Source: Halorussus salilacus (GTDB lineage Archaea; Halobacteriota; Halobacteria; Halobacteriales; Haladaptataceae). From it: a stretch of 64,000 nt of DNA. The DNA lies in assembly GCF_024138125.1 (NCBI RefSeq), contig NZ_CP099995.1, positions 94,516 to 158,515 on the forward strand, written 5' to 3'. Each line of letters starts with the position of its first letter. The first letter of the stretch is position 1. The notes below the pieces were generated by a model. That model saw nothing but the letters and a program-made list of their open reading frames with translations, was not told the origin of the DNA and did no database searches. The position numbers and the translations under genes are program-made. Shown piece by piece: positions 26,749-35,287 of the stretch.

Positions 26749-28258
26749 AGTTGAGAGTCTCCATCTGACGCGTCATCCGTGCTTCAACCTCATCACGCTC
26801 GTTCTGCGATTTACGGAGTAGCTCCAGTTCGTCACGGACACTCACATCTTCTTCCGGTTCGGTGGTGTCTACGTAAAGCGAGGTGTTGAGGTTGTAATCG
26901 TTACTAGCGATTTCATCCACCGAGACCGTCCGGCACATCCGGTCCTCGGTGAGCCACGATTCGTACGCTGAAACGATGCGATCACGACCTTCCGGGGTCA
27001 GATCGTTGTGGTTGCTCCGCTCAACGTAGAACCGCTCGTCGGCGGCGTGAATGAACTGGATCTCGCCATCGCGGTCCGGTCCTTTGTCACGGTTGAACAC
27101 GATGACTGCGCTAGGCAGGCTGACGTTCTGGAAGAGGTTACTGGGCAGTTCGATGATGGCCTCAACCAGATCCTCCTTGATCATGGCCTTCCGGTACTTG
27201 CTCTCGTGCTTCCGAAAGAGGACGCCATGCGGGACGACGACCGCTGCCCGCCCCTGCTGGTTCAGCAGCTTCGCGATGTGCATGAGGAAGGCGTAATCGC
27301 CGCGATCCGCACGCGGCAACTTATCGGCCCAGTCGAACCGGTTCCACTTGTCGTCTTTCAGGTCACTCTTGGGCCAGTCGGCCGAGAACGGGAAGTTTGC
27401 GAGGACGTAGTCGAACCCTTCGTCGTCCGATAGGTAGTTCGGGAACTGCGGGTTCGCGAGGGAGTCCTCGCGCCGGATCTCCGCCTCCAGTCCATGCATG
27501 AATGTGTTGACCTGCGCGATTGAGGCGATGTCCGCGTTCAGTTCTTGGCCCGTGACCGTCCACGTGCTCGGGTCGCCGCCCTGCTCATTGCGGAAGTAGG
27601 AGGCCGCGTGGACGAGAAACCCTGCGGAACCAGCGGTGGGGTCGTGGAACGACGCTCCCTTCTCAAAACCGTCCGTGCCGCCGCTTTTTGCGAGTACGCG
27701 GACCATCAGGTCGATGACGTCCGGCGGAGTGAAGAACTGGCCGCCCTCCTTGCCCTCGTCCTTAGCGAACTCCCCGACCATGTACATGTAGGCCTCGCCG
27801 AGAAAGTCCTTTTCGACCTTCTCGGTACTCAGCTCGAAGGTGTCGATTCGCTGGATGAGGTCGCGGAGCCGCTGATCGTTGAGCGCCTCTTCGTCACTGT
27901 ACGTGACGCGGACGACACCGCGGAGCTGGTCGTTCTCCCGTTCCAGGGCGTCGAACGCTTCGTCGAGGTAGGGAGCGATGTTCTCGCTGTGTTCGGTGAC
28001 GGACTCCCACCGGTAGTCCTCGGGAACCGACATTCCGGTGATGGCCTTCCGTGCGAGTTCTTCGTCCCCGGCGAACTGCTCCTTCTGCTCCTCCAGCCTG
28101 TCAGAGAAGGTGTCGTCGATGCTCTTGTAGAATACCAGGGGGAGGATGTAGTTTTTATACCGGGTTTCGTCGACCGCGTTCCGGATCGCGTCTGCGCATT
28201 TGTACAGCTTCTTACCGAGCTCTTCGGGGGTGACGTCGTTGTATACGTTCTGTGTCAT
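26741..28258 (-). CDS. hsdM: type I restriction modification methylase subunit
   Basis: The 505-residue protein is a full-length N6-adenine methylase of type I systems. The helical N-terminal domain is followed by GGQFFTPPDVIDLMVRVL, motif I FHDPTAGSAGFLVHA near residue 204, and motif IV near 289, read as VLANFPFS instead of the usual NPPF/Y. Later parts include AVVVPHGVLFR and LPSNLFQNVSLPSAVIVFN. Two copies plus HsdS methylate host sites. It starts three bases after the stop of the regulator gene, so the four genes form one operon. Confidence 0.92.
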   Translation of the reverse strand: MTQNVYNDVTPEELGKKLYKCADAIRNAVDETRYKNYILPLVFYKSIDDTFSDRLEEQKEQFAGDEELARKAITGMSVPEDYRWESVTEHSENIAPYLDEAFDALERENDQLRGVVRVTYSDEEALNDQRLRDLIQRIDTFELSTEKVEKDFLGEAYMYMVGEFAKDEGKEGGQFFTPPDVIDLMVRVLAKSGGTDGFEKGASFHDPTAGSAGFLVHAASYFRNEQGGDPSTWTVTGQELNADIASIAQVNTFMHGLEAEIRREDSLANPQFPNYLSDDEGFDYVLANFPFSADWPKSDLKDDKWNRFDWADKLPRADRGDYAFLMHIAKLLNQQGRAAVVVPHGVLFRKHESKYRKAMIKEDLVEAIIELPSNLFQNVSLPSAVIVFNRDKGPDRDGEIQFIHAADERFYVERSNHNDLTPEGRDRIVSAYESWLTEDRMCRTVSVDEIASNDYNLNTSLYVDTTEPEEDVSVRDELELLRKSQNERDEVEARMTRQMETLNYE

Positions 28259-28261
28259 GTA

Positions 28262-28936
28262 TTACTGGGTCGTCAGGTAGTCGATCATCTGCTCTTCGGG
28301 CGGTGCTCCAGGAAGGTGATCTTCCAGCTCCTCGTGGGCTGCGCGAAGGCGGGCCAGCATCGCGTACCCGCGGTCAAGCGTGACGGCGATGAGGAGTAAC
28401 AGCCGGATCCCGTCGGAGTGGGCGACGTCCGAACCGTCGAAGTTGTGGTTAGTGGTGATGTGGGCGGCGAGCGTCCGGACGAGGTGGTCGACCGCGAACA
28501 GGTAGTCGCGGAGCGTCTGGATCTCGCGGAAGGACAACGCGTACACCAGCACCTCACGCAGGATATCGATCATCAGGCGGCGTCGGCCGTCGTCACCGTC
28601 GGTAACGAGTTGCCGGAGTTCGCCTTTCAATTCGATCCGAATCTCGTTCCGTGCCTCGACGAGATCCGCAAATCCGTTGTTCGCGGAATCCCGAATGAGG
28701 TAACTCTCGAGATGCTCCTTGTAGATGAGCAGGAGCATTTCCTCGTTAACGCGGTATTCTCCGTCGTCGAGGAGCAGCTGGCCTTCATCGACGAGCGCAC
28801 TGCACGTCTTTGAGACAGTTCCGCGTGTCACGCTGACCTGTTCTGTGATGTCCTTCTGGCGGGGCGGCACCTCCTGGTCGCGCTCGAGTGACGCGACTGC
28901 AGCAAGGATTTCAAGCCGTGTTCCGCCTTCGCGCAT
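28262..28936 (-). CDS. winged-helix protein, probable regulator of the hsd operon
   Basis: The 224-residue protein has an N-terminal winged helix-turn-helix of about 70 residues (LEILAAVASLERDQ, QKDITEQVSVTRGTVSKTCS, ending in a DDGEYRVNEE wing). A long alpha-helical C-terminal domain of unknown kind follows. The ATG at 28936 is preferred over the in-frame GTG at 28948 because an AT stretch near 28960 lies at leaderless distance. It is the first gene of the operon and sits three bases from hsdM, so control of restriction-modification expression is a reasonable inference. Confidence 0.72.
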   Translation of the reverse strand: MREGGTRLEILAAVASLERDQEVPPRQKDITEQVSVTRGTVSKTCSALVDEGQLLLDDGEYRVNEEMLLLIYKEHLESYLIRDSANNGFADLVEARNEIRIELKGELRQLVTDGDDGRRRLMIDILREVLVYALSFREIQTLRDYLFAVDHLVRTLAAHITTNHNFDGSDVAHSDGIRLLLLIAVTLDRGYAMLARLRAAHEELEDHLPGAPPEEQMIDYLTTQ

Positions 28937-29146
28937 ATCTACCGCCACAAAAAGTTGTGTGGCCGCACATCACTTAGTGTTTGTGGTGTTAGATGTGCAC
29001 TGCTATACTCTGTTTCGGTCTTTCAACATAGGCCTAGAGGTCTTGAAGCGCACAATTATGGGAGATGGGGGAATATATTATTGAGAATCATACTTTCCTG
29101 TCGACCCTCTCTGCGATGAGGTACGCGGATCCCAACAGTAGTTTCA

Positions 29147-29155
29147 TTACATATT
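29147..29155 (+). promoter_or_regulatory. TATA box of helicase gene
   Basis: TTACATATT is centred 25 nt before the ATG at 29176. The 240-bp gap from the hsd regulator carries both divergent promoters. Confidence 0.45.
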
Positions 29156-29175
29156 CCCCATATTGACAGTAATCA

Positions 29176-32139
29176 ATGGGCTACTTTGCCGATTATGCTG
29201 ATCAGATCGATTTTCAGCAGTTCGGCTCGGAAGGTATCAAGGGGGTTCGTTCCTGCCAAGCAGGTGGGTTCTGGGGTGTAAAGAGCCACTTCACGGCATA
29301 CGAAGATGAGCCAGCGCTAGTGTCGATGCCGACTGGTTCTGGGAAGACAGCACTGATGATGTTGCTGGCATTTGGGCTGAGTGAGAAGCAAGTACTCATC
29401 GTGACCGCATCTGACGTGCTTCGCACCCAAACTGCAGCGAAATTCGAACGACTCGATGGACTGAGGCAAGCCGGCGTTGTTGATGACAAACTCGAGACCC
29501 CCTCTGTTGCAACAGTTACCTCCAGGGTCACTGACGAGGAGATGTGGGACGAGTTGGATGAAGATGTTGTAGTTACTCTCCCTCACAATATTAGCAAGGT
29601 CTATGACTCAGACCAGTATCCAAATTCTATTGTCAGTCCTCCCGAGGAGAAATTTGATCTTGTCTTTTTCGATGAGGCACACCACATCCGTGCTCCCAGC
29701 TGGATGGAGCTACTTGAGGCCGTAGACAGTGCTAAGCGAGTTCTATTGACCGCGACTCCATTTCGCCGTGACCGGCAGACGCTACCCGGTCGGATGGTGT
29801 ATCACTATCCCCTGAGCAATGCGATGGAAGAACAGTTGTATCAGCCGCTGTCTTTGACTGAAGTCTCGACGTATCGTGCTGACGATCCTGATCGCAAATT
29901 GGCAACAATGGCAGCTACCAAGTTAGCAGATATTAGAACGGACTATTCCAGCGCTAAGCTTCTAATACGATGTGACCACATCGATACTGCTCGGGATCTG
30001 GAGACGATCTATAGTAATCAGGACTTGGAAGTTGAGGCAATTCACTCCGATCGCACCTCCAAGCAAAATGCGGAGACAATCAGCGCACTTCGAGAAGGAG
30101 ATATCGATGGAGTCGTAGCTGTTGGTATGCTTGGTGAAGGGGTTGATATTGCTGATCTGAAGGTTGCAGTGCTTCATCAGCCCCCGAAGTCGTTTGCGTT
30201 CACACTCCAACTCATCGGTCGTGTCACTCGACCCGCAGAGAATGCAGATGTCGCTGCAACAGTCATCGCTGACCCAGACAAGTTGCGTGAAGCCGGGGTT
30301 GATGATGTCGTCAAGCGATTGTACCATGAGGACGCAGGCTGGCGGCAACTTGTTCCAGAACTCGTCGACAAATACATCGAGACGAACGTAGCAGCGACTA
30401 CTGCCGGACAAGATGCGCTCCGAGGAGTCAATGAGCAAGACCTCCAGCCATACCGAAGTACTCGGCTCTACGAGAGTACGGAGTCTGACGTCGACTTGAT
30501 AGCTGACATTTCACTTGACGACGACACCATCGTCTACAAACTGCCCCGATCCGATGAGGTGTTTCTTGGGCTGATCACCGAGCAAATCGATAAACCGACC
30601 TGGGGAACCAGAACCCCGCTGGAATACCGAGAATATGATCTCCATCTCTACTACTATCACGACGGAACCGAGACCCTGTTTGAAGCTTCTTCATCAGATG
30701 AGCTATCGAATCGTATTCGTAGCCAGATAGTATCCGATGAAATCGAGCTATACGGCGGTGAATCGCTCGTCCGAATGCTGCAGGCAGAGGTCGATATTGA
30801 ATACCAAGTCGCAGGACTAGCCAACGCACTGGGGCCATCTGGTAGTCTCCCTTCCTACAAAATGTATCTTGGTGACCGGGTGGAAGGAGCTGTGAGACAA
30901 ACAGATGCACAGGCCTTCGCCCAAGGCCATGCAGTTGCAGAAGTTGATGAAGAGATCATTGGCATTAGCAACGACCAGGGACGAGTGTGGTCCACGGGTA
31001 GGGAAGGAATTGATGATTTCATTTCGTGGTGTCAGGAACTTGTGAGCAAACTTGAGAGATATGAATTTGAATCTGCCGCACCTAAACTTGGGTTAGGCGA
31101 GATTAGTCGAATCGACGAGTTCCCCGCAGAACCAGTATACGGGACTCATAATCCTGCGCTTCAGCAACTCAATATTGAGATTGACACGAGCGAAGTATAT
31201 GAGGAGGGTGGATGGCAACCTATGAAGGAGTCTGCTCTGAGGGATATAAACTATCAGGCCGATGAGCCCACTGCAGTCGAATTTTCCTATACCCCTAAAG
31301 AGACAGCGCAGTCGCTATCTGGTACGTACAACATTGCGGATAATAAACTGACTGGACAACTCGCTAATTGTCAATTCAGGATAGATAGTGGAGACAAGAT
31401 CAGTAAATTGACCGGGGAGGTGTTTTTCAACCGTTATCCGTTGTACTTCTGTACCGGTGACGGGACCCTAGTCTATAACGGACGTGGACACAAGGTCAAA
31501 CAAGAACTCTCAAAGGTTCCACCGAGTTGTTTTGTTGACGAATCGAAGATCGATTGGTCAGGGTGTGCTACGTGGGGGGAATACTCGATTGATGACGACG
31601 ACACCGATGGCGATGGACTCATCCATGTTCACGCTTGGGTAGAGGACTTTATCGAAGGAAACGGTGAGAGTGAGCAGGTCCTATTCCGTGATCACTCGAG
31701 CGGTGAGATAGCAGACTACGTCCAATTTGAGCCGTCGGAAAAGCGAATCAGTCTTTATCACTGTAAGGCTTGCAAAAAGAGCAATAAGAGTGGTGCTCGT
31801 CTCGAAGACGTTCGTGATGTCGTTGATCAGGTATTCCGGAGTATAGCGTGGATCAGGAACAGTAGGCTTCCAAAGCGGATTCGCTACCGTCAAGAGAATA
31901 CTGGTGTCGAGGGATTCAAACTGAATGAGGAAGCATTTGATGAAATCGAAACAAAGTTTCAGCCGAACGAGTGGAGTTTCAGAGTGTATATCGTGCAACC
32001 GGGACTGGACCATGACAAGGCCCGGTCGTCGAATAACACCAATACTCTACTGCTGACTTGCAAGGAGTGGTTAGAGGCGGTTGATACTGAACTATACATC
32101 ATTGGCGATCCCAACGATCAGGTCGTAGAAGTATCCTGA
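29176..32139 (+). CDS. SF2 DEAH helicase with C-terminal nuclease-like domain
   Basis: The 987-residue protein has Walker A MPTGSGKTALMM near residue 51, DEAH box VFFDEAHHI near 166, LLTATPFRRD, and motif VI QLIGRVTRPAEN near 345, so it is an SF2 helicase of the type III restriction/UvrB class. After a long middle region, residues about 840-890 read GEIADYVQFEP then ISLYHCKAC and DVVDQVFRSIAWI. A D...(H)CK pattern of this kind is common in PD-(D/E)XK-like domains of defence helicases. A single-chain anti-phage helicase-nuclease is the likely role. The gene is AT-richer than the neighbouring hsd genes. Confidence 0.75.
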   Translation: MGYFADYADQIDFQQFGSEGIKGVRSCQAGGFWGVKSHFTAYEDEPALVSMPTGSGKTALMMLLAFGLSEKQVLIVTASDVLRTQTAAKFERLDGLRQAGVVDDKLETPSVATVTSRVTDEEMWDELDEDVVVTLPHNISKVYDSDQYPNSIVSPPEEKFDLVFFDEAHHIRAPSWMELLEAVDSAKRVLLTATPFRRDRQTLPGRMVYHYPLSNAMEEQLYQPLSLTEVSTYRADDPDRKLATMAATKLADIRTDYSSAKLLIRCDHIDTARDLETIYSNQDLEVEAIHSDRTSKQNAETISALREGDIDGVVAVGMLGEGVDIADLKVAVLHQPPKSFAFTLQLIGRVTRPAENADVAATVIADPDKLREAGVDDVVKRLYHEDAGWRQLVPELVDKYIETNVAATTAGQDALRGVNEQDLQPYRSTRLYESTESDVDLIADISLDDDTIVYKLPRSDEVFLGLITEQIDKPTWGTRTPLEYREYDLHLYYYHDGTETLFEASSSDELSNRIRSQIVSDEIELYGGESLVRMLQAEVDIEYQVAGLANALGPSGSLPSYKMYLGDRVEGAVRQTDAQAFAQGHAVAEVDEEIIGISNDQGRVWSTGREGIDDFISWCQELVSKLERYEFESAAPKLGLGEISRIDEFPAEPVYGTHNPALQQLNIEIDTSEVYEEGGWQPMKESALRDINYQADEPTAVEFSYTPKETAQSLSGTYNIADNKLTGQLANCQFRIDSGDKISKLTGEVFFNRYPLYFCTGDGTLVYNGRGHKVKQELSKVPPSCFVDESKIDWSGCATWGEYSIDDDDTDGDGLIHVHAWVEDFIEGNGESEQVLFRDHSSGEIADYVQFEPSEKRISLYHCKACKKSNKSGARLEDVRDVVDQVFRSIAWIRNSRLPKRIRYRQENTGVEGFKLNEEAFDEIETKFQPNEWSFRVYIVQPGLDHDKARSSNNTNTLLLTCKEWLEAVDTELYIIGDPNDQVVEVS

Positions 32140-32244
32140 GGACACCCACTTTTCAGGTTTGATATCGGATTTTTACGAGACTGTCCTCGTAGCGTCTGCT
32201 GGCAGGGGATAAGGTTCTCTTTTGAAACTGACTGCTATACGCTA

Positions 32245-32352
32245 GTTTATTCTATGGGACGGTGGATGGAACACAACCCAGGAACGTTTTACGTCATTCG
32301 CAACCCAACCTCCCTGGTGTTCTGATTTACTGCAGCGTGTCATAGAATAAAC
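32245..32352. repeat. 12-bp inverted repeat bounding 108 bp
   Basis: GTTTATTCTATG (32245-32256) is matched exactly by its reverse complement at 32341-32352. The rest of the 280-bp gap between the helicase and the small gene shows no coding frame. It could be a small non-autonomous element or the arms of an RNA structure; no flanking duplication is evident. Confidence 0.4.
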
Positions 32353-32419
32353 CACGGGCTTCTGTTTACCTTCGATACCAGTCGTAACTGACAGGGCGGA
32401 GTAGCAGTAAAACCAAGCA

Positions 32420-32650
32420 ATGAGACGATTTGAGGTTGGAGATCGGGTTCGAGTCGATATTCCGGATGAGGCTGACCCCGATCATGAGCGTCTCCATCGA
32501 AAATACGGTACAATCGTCGAAATATTTGAAGATGACGCTGGCCAAGAAACAGGAGATCCACGTGACTCGCATCTGTTCAGCGTTGAGATTGATGAGGGCA
32601 CAATCGAACACCTGCGGTGGAGAGATCTTCGACCCGCCTCAGATCCATAA
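32420..32650 (+). CDS. small SH3/KOW-like protein, 76 aa
   Basis: MRRFEVGDRVRVDIPD followed by HRKYGTIVEIFEDD and HLFSVEIDEG has the pattern of a small beta barrel like those in KOW or nitrile-hydratase-beta-like proteins: a GDRVRV strand, a GTIVE strand and a VEI strand. Such short acidic proteins are common in haloarchaea, and no precise role is known. It lies between the helicase and the GHKL ATPase on the same strand, but the GHKL gene has its own promoter. Confidence 0.65.
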   Translation: MRRFEVGDRVRVDIPDEADPDHERLHRKYGTIVEIFEDDAGQETGDPRDSHLFSVEIDEGTIEHLRWRDLRPASDP

Positions 32651-32703
32651 CTGCCTGCGCCTACCTACGAAGGAATTAGTGGTTCAGACGCACGCGCCTA
32701 TAA

Positions 32704-32728
32704 TCACTATTATTTGACTGTATAGTGA
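32704..32728 (+). promoter_or_regulatory. TATA box inside an inverted repeat, GHKL promoter
   Basis: TATTATTT (32708-32715) is centred 27 nt before the ATG at 32739. TCACTAT (32704-32710) and ATAGTGA (32722-32728) form a 7-bp inverted repeat that brackets it, as a repressor operator would. Confidence 0.5.
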
Positions 32729-32738
32729 CCATCTCTGT

Positions 32739-34181
32739 ATGTCAACATCGACACGAGAATTTGACTTGAACATGGAGGAAGTCCTAGAGGCGTGGGGGCC
32801 AGCAGACGCAGCCCGCGAAATCATCGCGAACGCCCTGGACGAGGCAGCCCTCACGGACACGGATGATCCAGATATCTATAGCGACAACGGCACGTGGCAT
32901 ATCCGGGACTATGGACGCGGATTCCGGTACGAGCATCTCACCCAAGCTGAAGACGAAGAGAAGCTGAACAACCCCGACAAGGTGATCGGGAAGTTCGGTG
33001 TTGGGATCAAGGACGCAATTGCGACTTGTCACCGTCACGGGATTGACATCACGATTCACTCACCTCACAACACATTCACGGTGAAGGAAGCCCCGAAACA
33101 CGGGTTCGAAGAAATCGAGACCCTTCACGTTGAGATCCACCCGCCGGAGAAAGACATCGAAGGCACAGAGGCCGTACTGGATGGTATCACGGACGAGGAT
33201 ATTGAGACGGCAAAGCAGAACTTCATTGGTTACACTGACGCAGAACTACTGGAACAGACCCGATTCGGGGATGTATACGAAGTCCCGGAGAACGAGGATG
33301 CGTCAGTGTTCGTGAGCGGTCTTCGTGTTGCGTCAGAGCCGAACTTCCTGTTTAGCTACGATATCACGAACACGACGAAGAAAATCAACGACGCGCTGAA
33401 TCGTGAGCGGTCGAACGTGGGGAGGACGGCGTACTCGACGCGAGTGAAGAAAATCCTGCAATCCTGTGAGTCGGAGACTGTTGCATCGCGATTAGTCGAT
33501 GATTTGAACGAGTTCGTGACTGGTGAGACGCACGACGAATTGGACTGGAAGCCAGTGCAGGTCCACGCGGTCAAGATCTTGAACGCGGAGCGGGACGTCG
33601 TGGTGGCGACACATGACGAGCAAAACCGCAGTCAAAACTTGTTCGACAATGCTCGCTCAGACGGCTATGAGGTCGTTACTATCCCGGACCGAATCAAGCC
33701 GGACATCGAGGACACCACTGACGTCAACGGCGATCAAATTCGGGGAGCTGAAGAATATCGTGAGGAGTTCAGAGAGTCATTCAGCTACGAGTTTGTGGAC
33801 GAGGATGATCTTACGGACGAGGAACTGGAGATGTGGGAGTTGCGGCACGACGTGTTCTCATGGGTTGCACTGCCGGGTGAGGGGTGGGAAGCGAAAGTTT
33901 CGGAGTCACTGCGGACAACAGATTCCTCGAGGATGGTGACCTGTGAACACGACGATGAGCTGATTATTGTTCATAGAGATATCTTGGCGTACGATACGCA
34001 GAATTATCTCCGTGATTTGCTGGATATTGTTGCATTCGCATATGGTGGGGAGGCATTCCACAGGCCGATGCTGGCGGACATCGCAGGTGCTGTCAGTGCT
34101 GAATTGATTGGAGCGACTGGACAGGCAGACGGCAATCCTGTATTCCCCGGAGAACAACAGGTACCAGAGCCGGACGAATAG
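32739..34181 (+). CDS. GHKL (Hsp90/MORC-like) ATPase with degenerate zincin-like tail
   Basis: The 480-residue protein has the Bergerat ATP fold: N box AAREIIANALDEA near residue 26, G1 box IRDYGRGF near 57 and G2 box IGKFGVGIKDAIA near 86. The C-terminal 90 residues (LIIVHRDILAYDTQNYLRD, then LDIVAFAYGGEAFHRPMLAD) follow the layout of phage and defence GHKL proteins whose tail is a zinc-protease-like fold with HExxH. Here that place reads LDIVAFA, so the metal site is absent. The gene closes the defence island and lies next to the conjugative module. Confidence 0.72.
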   Translation: MSTSTREFDLNMEEVLEAWGPADAAREIIANALDEAALTDTDDPDIYSDNGTWHIRDYGRGFRYEHLTQAEDEEKLNNPDKVIGKFGVGIKDAIATCHRHGIDITIHSPHNTFTVKEAPKHGFEEIETLHVEIHPPEKDIEGTEAVLDGITDEDIETAKQNFIGYTDAELLEQTRFGDVYEVPENEDASVFVSGLRVASEPNFLFSYDITNTTKKINDALNRERSNVGRTAYSTRVKKILQSCESETVASRLVDDLNEFVTGETHDELDWKPVQVHAVKILNAERDVVVATHDEQNRSQNLFDNARSDGYEVVTIPDRIKPDIEDTTDVNGDQIRGAEEYREEFRESFSYEFVDEDDLTDEELEMWELRHDVFSWVALPGEGWEAKVSESLRTTDSSRMVTCEHDDELIIVHRDILAYDTQNYLRDLLDIVAFAYGGEAFHRPMLADIAGAVSAELIGATGQADGNPVFPGEQQVPEPDE

Positions 34182-34262
34182 CACCACTAAGGACCCGATT
34201 TCCCGTTCTTTCTATTATCACGCACCGTGAACTACTGAGTGACTGCGTATCTTCGAGTAGTT

Positions 34263-34319
34263 ATTAACCAACGCTATTGATGACACCGACGTTATGTTGG
34301 TTAATATGTGCTAACCAAC
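34263..34319. repeat. inverted-repeat site A (TTAACCAAC / GTTGGTTAA) with third half-site
   Basis: ATTAACCAAC (34263-34272) and GTTGGTTAAT (34296-34305) are perfect inverted arms with a 23-bp spacer. A third half-site, TAACCAAC, follows at 34312-34319. The same element with 22-23-bp spacing recurs at 51738-51778 and 61093-61134. Confidence 0.8.
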
Positions 34320-34358
34320 AATCGTCGGTCCGCCGCTCGTTGCTAATTCTCATACTAC

Positions 34359-34625
34359 TCAATCCTTTGTTTCATTGAGTTCTTCGTATTCTGCTTCACC
34401 GTTGAGGATTTGCTCGCCGAAATCAGTGAGACGGTATGCGGGCTCCTCTTCATGACGCTCAGCGAGTTCATGATCAACAAATACCGGACAGCGCTGAGAG
34501 ATCCATTGGCGACTAAAGTCCGTATTGATCTCGAGATTCTTTGCCGTATGCCAGCCATCGTACTCGCCTAGTTCTTCGAGAATGTATGGGTCGGCAGGTA
34601 CTGCCCAATTCACTTCCCGATACAT
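34359..34625 (-). CDS. winged-helix protein resembling haloarchaeal virus phiH repressor family
   Basis: The 88-residue protein reads as one winged helix: PYILEELGEYDGWHTAKNLE, a recognition helix near FSRQWISQRC, and a wing ending YRLTDFGEQILNGE. The pattern of a small domain with a LTxxGxxxL end matches PhiH1-repressor-like proteins frequent in haloarchaeal mobile elements. A TATATA box at 34656-34663 lies 34 nt upstream, giving a very short leader. It diverges from the conjugation operon and has the site A inverted repeats just beyond its stop, so it is a candidate controller of transfer genes. Confidence 0.65.
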   Translation of the reverse strand: MYREVNWAVPADPYILEELGEYDGWHTAKNLEINTDFSRQWISQRCPVFVDHELAERHEEEPAYRLTDFGEQILNGEAEYEELNETKD

Positions 34626-34846
34626 GTGGATACCTGCACTGTCGTCCGAAAAGATGTATATATCCCCCGATGCGTTTCTTACCTATCCTATCAGATGCTA
34701 GGAGATACAAAGAGTTTCTTAAGAATACGTTCGGATGTTCAGATTCATATACCCGGTCTGTTTCTGATAGAACTGAACGCTGATTCCACGCATCCGCTAC
34801 GAGCTCGTGATCTATCGGACGATGGAACAGCTAACCATAGACACGC
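34626..34846. other. divergent intergenic region before the conjugation operon
   Basis: 221 bp holding the repressor-like gene's TATATA (34656-34663) on one side. I see no clear TATA box at leaderless distance from the pilin-like start at 34847. A TTCTTAAGAA palindrome lies near 34709-34718. Confidence 0.4.
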
Positions 34847-35266
34847 ATGCAAGGACCAGATACAGATTCCCCACAAGAAAAGCCGAAAACCACTGCACGG
34901 AATACTGTTGGACTGAAGCTCCCCCTCACCATCGCAGCTCTCTCCCTCATCGCAGTTGAACCAGCGCTCGCTCAACAAACATCACAGAGCGCGGTATGCA
35001 ACGCTGACAATCTTCCCGGAATGATTGAGGGCTTCTTTCAGCTAACCACTGGGCTGGGCATTGTCGGTCTCGCTGTCGTCTGGCAAGCAGACTCCCTCAT
35101 CGAGATGTTCACGCTCAATCCAGACCAGAAGAAGGGACTCAAGCGCCACAAGCGCTCGGCAATGAAGTCCGCTGTGGTTCTCGTTATCCTCGGCCCGCTG
35201 TACACCGTCGCCGGATCGATGATGGGCCTCCCACTGGCGCAGTGTGTTGATCTCGTCCCCTGGTAA
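34847..35266 (+). CDS. small secreted/membrane protein, VirB2 pilin-like
   Basis: The 139-residue protein has a charged N-terminus and a signal peptide (LPLTIAALSLIAVEPALA) likely cut before QQTSQ. Two membrane segments follow, near residues 65-90 (GLGIVGLAVVWQADSL) and 110-130 (AVVLVILGPLYTVAG), separated by a basic loop KKGLKRHKR. Size, order and position at the head of an operon with VirB4-like and VirD4-like ATPases fit a VirB2-type pilin or core membrane subunit. Sequence identity with bacterial VirB2 is not evident, so the role is inferred from context. Confidence 0.6.
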   Translation: MQGPDTDSPQEKPKTTARNTVGLKLPLTIAALSLIAVEPALAQQTSQSAVCNADNLPGMIEGFFQLTTGLGIVGLAVVWQADSLIEMFTLNPDQKKGLKRHKRSAMKSAVVLVILGPLYTVAGSMMGLPLAQCVDLVPW

Positions 35267-35287
35267 GCCATTCACTCCCCTCTCATC

